From assembly GCF_000003815.2 (NCBI RefSeq), contig NC_049992.1, positions 18,516,190-18,543,265 on the forward strand: a stretch of DNA of 27,076 bases, given 5' to 3'. Every line of letters starts with the position of its first letter. Position 1 is the stretch's first letter. This DNA comes from Branchiostoma floridae (taxonomy: Eukaryota; Chordata; Leptocardii; Amphioxiformes; Branchiostomatidae). Both the position numbers and the translations under genes were made by a program. Below are positions 9,815-18,251 of this stretch, piece after piece. The notes under the pieces were generated by a model. It ran no database searches. It was not told where the DNA came from and worked only from the letters and a program-made list of their open reading frames with translations.

Positions 9815-10165
9815 TCAGCTGTATGTTAATCCTGACTGTTGTTGAGAGAAGTTAGAGTATTTGGTGTCGTACAAATTTTGGGACGGGGGTGGGGGTTGCA
9901 TGGGCAGTGAGTCACCGGACTGTACTCCAGGGTAGGCCGGGGGTGGTGGAAGCCCTGAGGCCGTTGATGGTGGGATGAAGTGCCCCGGCTGGGCCGCGGA
10001 CACAGCCGGTGCTGCTACCTGTACGGAACGCATCTTGTCTTTGACCTTCTTACACTCTCCCATGATGTACAAGGTGATGAAGGCAAAGATGACGAACCCG
10101 ACACTACTCCACAACATGGAGTGGAACATGTCATCCCAAGTGAACAGTCGCTTCAGAAGAACTTT
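9815..10165 (-). CDS. Gene B exon 4: TM2 and proline-rich tail
   Basis: Acceptor TTTTCCTGTAG before AAAGTT; stop TGA at 9817-9815 (117 codons). Encodes KVLLKRLFTWDD, TM2, basic patch, PPPPAYPG with the PPxY motif, MQPPPPSQNLYDTKYSNF and terminal SGLTYS. This intact exon is the reference for judging the broken exon 4 of gene C. Confidence 0.87.
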   Translation of the reverse strand, partial: KVLLKRLFTWDDMFHSMLWSSVGFVIFAFITLYIMGECKKVKDKMRSVQVAAPAVSAAQPGHFIPPSTASGLPPPPAYPGVQSGDSLPMQPPPPSQNLYDTKYSNFSQQQSGLTYS

Positions 10166-13094
10166 CTACAGGAAAAAGAAGTATAATACAGAAAATGAAG
10201 TACAGTTCACTTTACAGATGCATGCGTAAGTCTCCGTAAGTACTTTTTCAAAAATACCAGAAATATGAAGATATAATTTTGGGTGTGTCTGTCTGTTTGT
10301 CTGTTTGTGTTTCCGTTTTTTTGTAGTCAGCATAACTCAAGAACCTCTGAATGGATTACAATAATATTTGGCATGTGGGTAAGTGTTGGATAGACAAAGG
10401 TCAAAGTCAATTTTGGGCTTCCTGGTGTAAGACCTTATAATTAGTGCTGCAGCAATATTTTGATCTGGTTGTGCTATGATCTTAATTTATTTGGTGGAAA
10501 ATAGATAGCTTGTATCATAATGAATACGTGTTGTATGTTTGAGCCCCCTAACGGGTTGATCTGGAACTACAGTTTTTGTCAAAATCGTTAAAGAAGAATA
10601 ACTGAACAAGGGAACGACAAATTTACATGATATTTCTTATATCAAAGGATTGAATCTAATGTACTGACCGTGCGCGCGTTTGGATGGTACAGACATGAGT
10701 AGTTTTTCCCAGGCGCGTAGGTCTCGTTGAAGCGCAGCACCTCTCTTTGGTTGTCACGTGAGTTCCTTTCGCATGGTGCTGTCACGCACTGACGGTTCTG
10801 AGGAAGTCATAATATGTTGACATTTTATCATGTTTTCTTATATCTCTAGAGTTATCGCATGATGATATTGCGAAACGACTCGTGCCTTGTTGCGAAACGA
10901 CTCACTTTGTGGCGAAATGACATTGGCGAACTGACATTGTGGCGAAACGACCTGTTGTCTGCATCATTACTTTTATGATGATGATGATGAATGGTTTATT
11001 CAAATTAAAATCACTCGCAGCCAATGGCTGAATTGTGAGTTTATTACAATTGTGGTTGCAATTAAAATAAAATAAAAATTCAATAGTAGTTGCAAATAAA
11101 ATACTACATATCACTATCATTTATCAATAAAAATGGTGTATTCAACTCTTAAAGTTTTCTTTAGACAGATTAATAGAACATTAAAATGAGCATGAAGGAA
11201 ATCCTATATAGTATAAACACCAACAAAGGGAGTCAGCTTTATGATATGCTTTCATAGAAGAAGACAGACAATTTGTCGTCTCCTTTTATCAGCGGTGTTG
11301 CTTATATCCGTTACTTTTAAAAAACAGGGTAATTAGGAACATGTTTGATACAAGCACGTATTATAACCCTAATTAAGAATAAATGAAAACTAACAAAGAA
11401 AATTAATGATTTGATTCGTGTGTAAAGGCGATATCTCACTGCACTTGGGGCACCGGTGCGGCACTGCGGGGTTAGAAAGATTGCTCAACAAATTTCAGAG
11501 ACAAAGAACGAATTTTCTTACGCTTTGTATATTTTATTGTCTTCTAAGTTACGTATTACGCTATATCTAGATTATAAAAAAAATCGGCGAAAATAATACA
11601 ACAGTGCTGCAGTGAACGAACCCCGTGGTGTCGCACCGGTGCCCCAAGTGCAGTGAGATACCACCGTTAGTGATAGAATACTACCTGCGCGTTGTTCCCA
11701 TCATCATTGAGCCTTTGTTCAGTGTCGAACAGCACGGCGCTGCTGCTGCTGCTGGTGTTACCATTGGTGCTCCCCTCATACGTCACAGTCATGCGCAGAC
11801 AGGGGAAACTGGAACTGCAACTTCTGCCGCAACTGCAATCAATCCATTGTCCTGTATATAAAGATAAGAATGAATGAATGAATGAATGAATGAATGGATG
11901 AATGAATGAATGAATGAATGAATGAATGAATGAATAAATGAATAAATGAATAAATAAATGGATAAATGAATAAATTAATAAATTAATAAATTAATAAATT
12001 AATAAATGAATGGTTCATTATTAATTGTGTCTAGCGACTTTTAAGTTGCACAGCCTACATCATGGCACATGGGCGGTAAATGCTTTGTTGGCTGTGCTAC
12101 CATGTTTTGTTCCTTCAATTCTTGTTCCAACGTTTATTGTGCCTATTTGAAAAATGAAGCCATCTTGTTTTTTTTCGCTCTACCCCACTGGGTTTTTTTT
12201 CAGTCTGCTGAGGATATTATCCATAATAGGGCCTTCACACTGAAACCGAATCAGCAGGAATCAATCAGAACCAGCCGGAATGAAGTATTGCAAAATTCGT
12301 GCCACATTCGGGGCCATTCCGAGTGGGAATTCCAAATGGACTTTGTATCCCCTTCACACGAGAAGGAATGAGCCAAAATGCTGTCAGAATGAAAAAAATC
12401 TTTTCTATTCCTGTGAATTTGTACTGTATTCGAGAAATTCTTATTGCATTCCAGATACTCAAGATTATATTTTGGCCACATTCGGACAGGATTTGAAGTG
12501 GCTTGCCGTTTCAGTTCTCCATCGAATGGGAAAAGAATGTTTCGAATACTGTTGGAATGCCGCAGAATGTGGTCATACTGCAGTTAGAATAGGCAGAATG
12601 TACTTAGAATCCACTTGGAATGCCATTCGATATTTCTCCACTTCGAATGCACCTCGACAGTTTTGAACATGTCAAAAACTTTCGGGCCAGCCAAGAGAAC
12701 GGGCATGAATAGCTGGAATGCAGTAAGAATGTCTAGAACACACTACGAATTGGCAAGAATATGTCAGGAATAGAAAAGAGTTTTCATTCCGACAGCATTC
12801 CGGCTGATTCTTGTTCTCGTGTGAAGGGGGCTTAACATTTACTTGCTGTTGTAACAGTGGGGTTCAAGGACTGCTAAACTGAAGACTATTACTTTAGGTA
12901 CCAGTGAGAGAGCTCCCAGTCGTAGTACAAGTTGTGTGTTTGAACTCAAGGGAGTTGGTTTCCACCACAGGCTTGACGATGTAGATTCCGCAAACAATGA
13001 TGGCGGCTGCCCCACCCGCCGCCAGGAGTGCAGCCATCCACCCGTAACACTTCAAATCCTTGTACTGTTTGTGCAACTTCCTCCTTTCGTCCAT
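9815..13094 (-). CDS. Gene B: BK-channel beta-subunit-like protein (KCNMB family), 279 aa, four exons
   Basis: Joining 12902-13094, 11685-11851, 10669-10797 and 9815-10165 gives an intact 279-residue protein. TM1 is at about 18-40 (YGWMAALLAAGG...), the extracellular loop at 41-175 and TM2 at about 176-198 (MFHSMLWSSVGFVIF). Loop cysteines: 56, 70, 72, 76, 82, 124, 129 and 155, eight in all, allowing four disulphides as in KCNMB proteins. Sequons: NTS (96), NET (144), NYS (152). The tail of about 80 residues has a basic juxtamembrane patch (KKVKDKMR), then PPAY at 238-241, MQPPPPSQNLY and a Gln/Tyr-rich end. By family, it should bind Slo1 channels and alter gating. Most complete of the three genes; closest relative is gene C. 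No frameshift or missing key residue. Vertebrate KCNMB tails are much shorter, so tail function is unknown. Confidence 0.85.
10277..10400. repeat. Repeat in intron 3 shared by genes B and C
   Basis: 'tctgtctgtttgtgtttccg', 'gtagtcagcataactcaaga' and the following 80 bases match 18367-18495 in gene C intron 3. The common position means the sequence predates the B/C duplication; the TCTG-rich start suggests a dispersed repeat. Confidence 0.55.
10669..10797 (-). CDS. Gene B exon 3: distal extracellular loop
   Basis: Acceptor TTCCTCAG, donor ACG|GTCAGT, 129 bp in phase 0/0. Encodes NRQCVTAPCERN, REVLRFNETYAPGKNYSCLYHP. Two sequons (NET, NYS). The last residues NAR replace the DxP of A and C. Confidence 0.85.
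10870..11105 (-). mobile_element. GCGAAACGAC repeats and a LINE-like 3' tail in gene B intron 2
   Basis: 10870-10950 has four imperfect copies of 'gcgaaacgac'. From 10975 the minus strand reads CAATTCAGCCATTGGCTG, then TGAATAAACCATTCATCATC with an ATC microsatellite, the layout of a CR1/L2-type LINE 3' end. Gene C carries the same blocks at 18983-19175, so both predate that duplication. Confidence 0.45.
11424..11669. mobile_element. Long-armed MITE in gene B intron 2, ending 15 bp from the exon 2 donor
   Basis: Left arm (ATCTCACTGCACTTGGGGCA onward, 11433-11476) and right arm (about 11617-11661) are near-perfect reverse complements of about 40 bp; each contains the palindrome GCACCGGTGC. Same family as 3526-3750. 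Only the right arm survives at the matching place in gene C (19967-20012). Confidence 0.7.
11685..11851 (-). CDS. Gene B exon 2: cysteine-rich extracellular loop with poly-Ser insertion
   Basis: Acceptor TTTATATACAG, donor CAG|GTAGTATT, 167 bp (56 codons with the split one). Encodes WIDCSCGRSC, FPCLRMTVTYEG, then five AGC serine codons in a row, AVLFDTEQRL. Gene C has 55 codons and gene A 51, all differences lying in the segment before AVLFDTE. Confidence 0.85.
11868..12012. repeat. (GAAT)n/(TAAA)n microsatellite in gene B intron 1
   Basis: About 16 copies of GAAT grade into AATAAATG/AATTAATA copies. It starts about 17 bp upstream of the exon 2 acceptor on the gene strand. Short GAAT runs sit at the matching position in gene C (20204-20310). 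Confidence 0.95.
12228..12832. mobile_element. Non-autonomous DNA transposon in gene B intron 1
   Basis: Left end AGGGCCTTCACAC, right end GTGTGAAGGGGGCT. The right end also pairs with an internal copy at 12349-12398 (CCCCTTCACACGAGAA, then AATGCTGTC.GAATGAAAA), suggesting one element nested in a related one. The interior is dense in GGAATG/AGAATG words. No transposase; frames across it are chance. Absent from gene C intron 1. Confidence 0.6.
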
Positions 13095-13110
13095 CTTGGG
13101 GAGTCCAGTC
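12902..13110 (-). CDS. Gene B exon 1 (coding 12902-13094): N-terminus and TM1
   Basis: Acceptor TTCCTATAG, then 16 bases before ATG at 13094-13092. The exon ends CTCACTG|GTACCT, phase 1. GTACCT is a weak donor compared with GTGAGT (A) and GTATGT (C), but reading through it meets a stop two codons on, and its position is identical in all copies. Residues 9-54 are nearly the same as in gene C. Confidence 0.82.
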
Positions 13111-14310
13111 CTATAGGAATGAATTCCACTTTACAATGGGTTTTTGTCCAATTTGTGATAGAAACAGACAAAAATTGTCACAGTCTATTGAGTGTAAGTC
13201 TTTAACAATGTCATACCAAGACAGAATTTTTCAATATGCAATAAGTTCTCGGCCTCAGCCAGAAATAATAAGCACAACTCAGATTTCGAAGCATAGATGT
13301 CAAGTATAAAGTCTGATATGAATGTGTACCAAAATTCAAATCATTGTGATCATTACTTTGCATGCGACACCCAGTAACGTTATAACAAGTAACATGCGGC
13401 GAAGATGATGATGGTGCTATACCCTATTATATACTATTTTAATCATTATTTTATTCCCATGTATACTTGCAATTATCCTTCGGGCAGGAATTTGCAATAA
13501 AGTAATCTTTTTATATTCTGAGAGGCCGAAATTTTGAATAGATCCCGTCGCACGTATTTTGGTAGATACATATTTCGAATAGATCGACAATAGATCAATT
13601 AACGGTGTTCAATGCCGTATCAGTCTGTATACGCAAAAACAAAAACAAACAAAAAAATCCCTGTTCTTATCTGCCATAATACGACCGCGAGGTCATTTCG
13701 TTCAATGCCCATTGATATATTGTCTCCTTTGTTACGCAAAGATGGGTGTGGCCTATCGAGTTTCAATCCACTGGTCTCAAAAAGTAGGTTGAGTCAATAT
13801 TCAACCACCTTAATCCAAAGAACAAACGATATTTTGAAGAAAATTTTGTGATAAAAATTCATTTTTGCGTATACAACATTGTCATACATGTCGTAGGACA
13901 TATTTTTCGCTAACATCGGGGTAGCTTGTTTGGGCATGCACATGTACGTTTCCAAAGCATGACGAATCCTTAGTACCATGAATATTGACAAAAATGAAAT
14001 CCTACGAGATATCTGGAGTAATTGCTACTTCTATTTTGATTTGTTTCATGATTGTCTTTAATGTTATGACTAGCAACCAAAAGGTGTTGCATAAAAATAA
14101 TGTACTTCTGATTTTTTGAGAAAATAAAGACTACAAGCTATAGACAACCTGTCAAGCCATGTCAGACCGTACAAAAACAGGTAGTACTACTTGGCAGCTA
14201 CACATGTCATTTTCGTCCTAAATTGTTTCACTGTTGTCAACATGAACAAATTTTCATGTACACAAAGACATTTAGACAGGAATGGTACAATAGATATGAC
14301 GGTTACTTAC

Positions 14311-14417
14311 TTCCGGAAGCCCAGCAACACACGAGAAAATGTGCCGAGCACAGACTGGTATGACCCACTGTCGGCTAGTACCTGTACGCCCCACGTGATG
14401 ACGACACTTGTTGCCAT
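14311..14417 (-). other. Possible upstream first exon of gene B
   Basis: From ATG at 14417-14415 the minus strand is open for 35 codons plus 2 bases up to a good donor, CGGAA|GTAAGT. Spliced to the exon 1 acceptor at 13110 the frame continues in frame through the 16 leader bases into MDERRK, adding 41 residues. The match in gene C is broken by an inserted element and does not splice in frame, and in gene A it meets a stop. It may equally be a non-coding leader exon or chance. Confidence 0.2.
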
Positions 14418-14434
14418 AGTTGCAGTAACCTGAT
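14396..14434. promoter_or_regulatory. Conserved X-box-like element upstream of gene B
   Basis: Copy of the block at 6634-6672; centre GTTGCCATAGTTGC (14410-14423), two bases off the X-box consensus in its second half. Lies 1.3 kb upstream of exon 1. Confidence 0.35.
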
Positions 14435-14440
14435 ACCCCG

Positions 14441-14633
14441 AGTAAGGCATTTCCAAACCGGGGCCCGGCCGGGCAGCTTTCGGGAGCAAAAAGAATGATA
14501 CATCAAAATACACAAAATGTCAAAATAAGATGCATGGGCATGATTTGTGTATTTTTCTAGGCATACATTTTAATTTTTCGTTTCTCAAAACATCCCGGCC
14601 GGGCCCCGCTTTGGAAATGTGACCTACGCCTAA
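14441..14633. mobile_element. MITE with GGGCCCGGCCGGG termini
   Basis: Left arm 'ggcatttccaaaccggggcc' plus 'cggccgggcagctttcggga'; the right arm is the inverse ('catcccggccgggccccg', 'tttggaaatg'). The paralogous sequence near 25370 runs straight from 'cgagtat' to 'gtaacgtgacat' without it, so it inserted after the duplication. Same family as 9505-9712. Confidence 0.65.
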
Positions 14634-14682
14634 GTAACGTGACATCTTTTATATGGGACACAGGTCTTAGTGGATGATCTGA

Positions 14683-14903
14683 TACCCTGGTTGCCAGACG
14701 TCGACCGTCCACCGAATCCCCAGCCAATTTCTTCGGCGGCCCAAGGCAGTCTGCCCGCCGACCTAAATTAGCGCTCCGGAAAGGCCAGCAAAACTCCGCT
14801 GGGCCAAACCTCCCAGGATCGTTAAATTAGATCGGCGGGCAGACTGCATTGTGACGCCGAAGAAACCAACTGTGGCCCCTGGGTAAGTCTAGTTACTAGG
14901 CTA
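14683..14903. mobile_element. MITE with long inverted repeats, orthologous copy at 25422-25647
   Basis: Left TACCCTGGTTGCCAGAC, inner TTTCTTCGGCGG and GGCAGTCTGCCCGCCGA; the right half holds the inverse of each (TCGGCGGGCAGACTGC, CGCCGAAGAAA). About 221 bp. It lies at the same place in both units and so predates their duplication. Confidence 0.7.
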
Positions 14904-15383
14904 ATTAATAAGGATCTAATCTTTCAGATTTTGTCTAAAATTGACGTTTTCTTTTTGTTTGCTCGCAACCAATAAACAAGTTAGATTCCAAACTGCCGTA
15001 ATAACTTGCTTCAAGATATGCAAACTGACGGTTGGCACTTGTGTCAAGAGATGCAAACTGAAACGGGTTTCATTCTTTGAGAATTTCACACAATCGGAAA
15101 TACGTTGACCTGGTGTTGGAGGGTCATCCAGGGAAAGGCTGCTGTGGTTTTGAATATTCTAGAAGGTACTACGTAATATATCATCAAGGGGTTTCATACA
15201 GGCTATCATTACATTCCACTATATCTATCTATATATCTTACGAAGTTATGCTGACAAATACACAGAAAAACACAAAAACACAGACTCATAAAAGGCACAC
15301 CTACATTCTGCATGGAGGTAACAGGATTTACAGTTATCAATATCAACCACAGACAGCAATATGTGTTTGGAACCGAGCACAGC

Positions 15384-15389
15384 TTTAAT
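15384..15389 (-). promoter_or_regulatory. Candidate ATTAAA poly(A) signal of gene C
   Basis: Within the block 'gagcacagctttaatg' that is repeated at 26984-27000. Conservation downstream of gene C and of the presumed next copy suits a transcript end; it would give a 3' UTR of about 790 nt. An AATAAA at 15694-15699 is an alternative. Confidence 0.25.
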
Positions 15390-16170
15390 GTACTTGTATG
15401 CAGATTTAGAACAAAAATTGTGTGTATACTACTAAGCCCGTGACTTCTAACGTAATGATAATAAACATTATATGGCGGAGTATATTAGGAAAAGCGACGA
15501 ATTCTTCATCATCCTTCAATAAAGTCGGTCAATTTCGAACAGTACACAAAATTATCTAGTATATATATATAGCAATGTAAACTATTTACAGACAGAAAAC
15601 ATGTATATATGATAGTGCGCATCTCTACTGATAATAGTATTGACACATACAGAAATGTACTACATCCCTCTACTATTTACAGATTTACTTGTATTTATTT
15701 CACAACTGCGTGCAAAGTTAAAGACATGAAATGAAATGAAGTCCATTAGTCCAAAAATGTCCTTGAACACCTCATGACTACAATCGATAAACTATAACAT
15801 CTAGAATGAGAGAAAAAATATGCACAGCAGCATTAATTAGTCAGTGCACAGTTAATCAGGCTAGTCTTCTGCTCACTTCCGTCTGTTGGACACTATTAAA
15901 CATGAAAAGTACTAAAAACAGCCTTCATCCTAACAACGCTTGTCGTGCTTGTCCAGGATCCTTATCTTGCAATTGCCACTTTGGAGTCGACGTCTCTTAT
16001 GACACCGTCACTGACGTCTAAAAGCCATTCTGCGTGTTCAGACTTCCCTCCTCCCTTCCTCGTACCGTGTACGATCGTTGCGCAATAAAGTTCTTCTATA
16101 CAACATCAAAGCTACATAACAACTTTGAGATGGCGTTGGTTCGAGAGCAGTCTACACAGACTCTGTACAT

Positions 16171-16312
16171 TCAGTTGTATGTGAATCCTGTCTTTTGTTG
16201 CGAGAAGTTAGAGTAGTTGGTGTCGTACAGATTTTGGGGCGGGGGTGCAGGCTGCATGGGCAGCGAGTCACCGGACTGTACTCCAGGGTAGGTCGGTGGC
16301 GGTGGAAGGTAC
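16171..16312 (-). pseudogene. Displaced 3' end of gene C exon 4
   Basis: Reads LPPPPTYPGVQSGDS, then MQPAPPPQNLYDTNYSNF, ending TGFTYN and TGA at 16173-16171. It is the tail of a gene B-like protein, including PPTY, and follows the upstream half in frame if the transposon at 16313-18025 and one copy of the 5-bp duplication are ignored. It is open and carries no further damage, so the break is young or the element is spliced out. Confidence 0.85.
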
Positions 16313-18025
16313 CAGGCGCGGATTTAGGGGGCGGGCGCACCCGGCGCGCGCCCCCCCTTTGGCTGGACCCCAAAAAAAATTCGGCTGGACCACCAAAAAA
16401 AAAAGGAATTCCACAAAGAAATCCAGAAAATCAGCGAAAGTTGCAGCGGAGCGGCGACAATACAAAGCAATGCCAAGGCAATACTCCCGCCCTCCTTCGG
16501 AACTCGCTTATGTTCCATCTGACTCTAATATTGTTATTATATTTGTTATTTTGGTACCCTATTAGCCCATGTGGACTGAGCGACGCAAGATACAATATCA
16601 AACATTCATTCATTCATACTGTGACGGTAAATGTCAGGAGTAAAAATGTGTCAAACTTATGATATGTCTCCGCTAAGGGACTTGACGTTATTTACCGGGG
16701 GGAGGGCTGATGCAAAATGGGTCAGGTAAAAAAACGGCGATCTTTTCCACTACACATGTACGATATTTACACAAAAGAAACCAAATTAATGTTCTACTTG
16801 GAAGAGACTTGGGTATATTTTAGCGATATCGTGACGAAAACCGCTTCAATACTGCTGTAATCATTCCAAAACGGGAGTTATTTCGGCCAACCAACAAACT
16901 TGCCGAAAAATTTTCGCGCCATCATATGCATGATTACGTCATATGCACGCAGCAGAGAGCCCGCTGTCACGAAAGTAAACATCGTAATGTTTTATCCCGT
17001 TGCCGTCCGTGAACCATTCCGTCTACAAAGAACCGATGCACACAGGATTGATATTGATACCAATTTTAGTTGCTATAGTCTTCGTAAACTTCGTGCGAAC
17101 ATGGAATTACACGACAGAGGCGGCTGCAGCAAATTTCTTATGGGGAGGGCGAACTATATTAACGTAATCCTAGGGGGTCCGGGGCATGCTCTCCCGGGAA
17201 AATTTTGAAATCTTGACTATCTGAAACGATCTTTCCTAACTTTTGATGGACAAATTTGCTGACAGACTAAGCTAAGTTAAATAGCCTTTCTAGTAGGGTT
17301 TTTAGCTTATATTATTAACGGCGACGACGCCCCCAACGTATTTTCACGATTTCGAGCGCACGAGCCGTCGCAAGGTAGGTCTGGAGAAAAATGTTGAAAT
17401 TTGAACCCTCTGAACCAGGATTTTCTGCACTTTGAGGGATAAACTTTGCTGGTAGACTATGCTAAATGTAATGACATTTCTATCAGGGGAAAATATTTTT
17501 GATGGCGACGAGCGCCAGAGCGTCGTGGGCGCCGGACGCGCAAGCCGTCGCCAGGCACGTCCAGAAAAAAATTGAAATCTTGACCACCTGAAACTTCATT
17601 TCCTGCATTTCAGGGGCACATTTTGCTTGTATTTCTAAGGCCCCTTAGGCAATTTTTTTTTCAATAGCCCTCCCCCCGGCTCAAGACATGTTTCCCCAGG
17701 CCAAAAATATGATTGTTGAATGTGAGATTGCTAACGTTAACTATAAAATCAGTGTTCGTTCGTTTATTATATTTGTTCAGCCCTAAAAGTTTGTTGATTC
17801 GTTGGGTATTTTTGCACAGAAATAGCTCTAAAATGCACCAGAGAGCCTCTTTATTTTAAAAAGTTCTCGGGGGAGGCCCCCCAAACCCCCCCAACGAGAG
17901 GGGGGGAACCCCCCTCTCGTGCTCTCCCCCCGCGAAGCTACGCTGCGCATTCGTGGCCTTCGGCTACGACCTGACATGCAACAGCATATGCGCCCCCCCT
18001 TTGCGAAATCCTGGATCCGCCCCTG
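16313..18025. mobile_element. 1.7-kb hAT-like non-autonomous transposon splitting gene C exon 4
   Basis: Left end CAGGCGCGGATTTAGGGGG, right end (inverted) CAGGGGCGGATCCAGGATTT, with GGTAC duplicated at 16308-16312 and 18026-18030. CAGGGGCGGAT termini and CCCC-rich subterminal DNA are hAT-like; hAT usually makes 8-bp duplications, so superfamily is uncertain. Internal repeats of 180-bp period (agccgtcgc at 17363 and 17543; 'gaaatcttgacta/cc' words) span about 17180-17650. The longest frames are about 100 residues and resemble nothing I know, so it needs a transposase from elsewhere. Confidence 0.85.
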
Positions 18026-18251
18026 GGTACTGTCCGGAAGCCATTGCCTGTGGTGGGAGGAAGTGCCCCGGCTGGGCCGTAGCTGACACAGCCGGTGCTG
18101 GCACTTGCACGGAACGCATCTTATCCTTGACTTTCTTACACTCGCCCAAGATGTACAGGGTGATGCAGGCAAAGATGACGAAACCGATAGAACTCCACAG
18201 CATGGAGTGGAACATGTCATTCCACGTGAACAGTCGCTTCAAAATGACTTT
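17964..18251 (-). CDS. Gene C exon 4, upstream part plus transposon-derived end
   Basis: Acceptor TTTCCCCTGTAG then AAAGTC. Gene-derived sequence runs to 18026 (TM2, KKVKDKMR patch, PGHFLPPQ). From 18025 down the reading frame lies in the transposon and encodes about 20 foreign residues (GADPGFRKGG...) to a stop. Confidence 0.8.
   Translation of the reverse strand, partial: KVILKRLFTWNDMFHSMLWSSIGFVIFACITLYILGECKKVKDKMRSVQVPAPAVSATAQPGHFLPPQAMASGQYPGADPGFRKGGAHMLLHVRS

Larger units (their letters stand above)
13111..16170. other. Flank between genes B and C (B upstream region, C 3' region)
   Basis: No gene recognised. Blocks align in order with 22022-26990: 13111-13210 with 22022-22125; 13440-13590 with 22436-22596 ('cccatgtatacttgcaatta', 'gcaggaatttgcaataaagt', 'atagatcccgtcgcacgtat'); 13612-14440 with 24012-25365; 14683-15120 with 25422-26735; 15360-15430 with 26975-27040. 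This is the upstream half of the duplicated unit and should hold the promoter and 5' non-coding exon of gene B. Confidence 0.65.

Noticed and set aside
12280-12666. 128-codon plus-strand frame
   Set aside because: Lies wholly in an intronic non-autonomous transposon; no recognisable domain and no splice context.
14191-14433. Plus-strand frame MNKFSCTQRHLDRNGTIDM, with a similar one at 24516-24866
   Set aside because: Similarity follows from the duplicated flank. The two frames diverge after 50 residues by indels and one is cut by a MITE; no splice or domain support.
16195-16662. 155-codon plus-strand frame
   Set aside because: Antisense to the displaced exon 4 and then into the hAT-like element; low-complexity, no known domain.
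16900-17208. Possible transposase in the 1.7-kb element
   Set aside because: 102 codons with no hAT catalytic or BED-finger motif seen; treated as non-autonomous.
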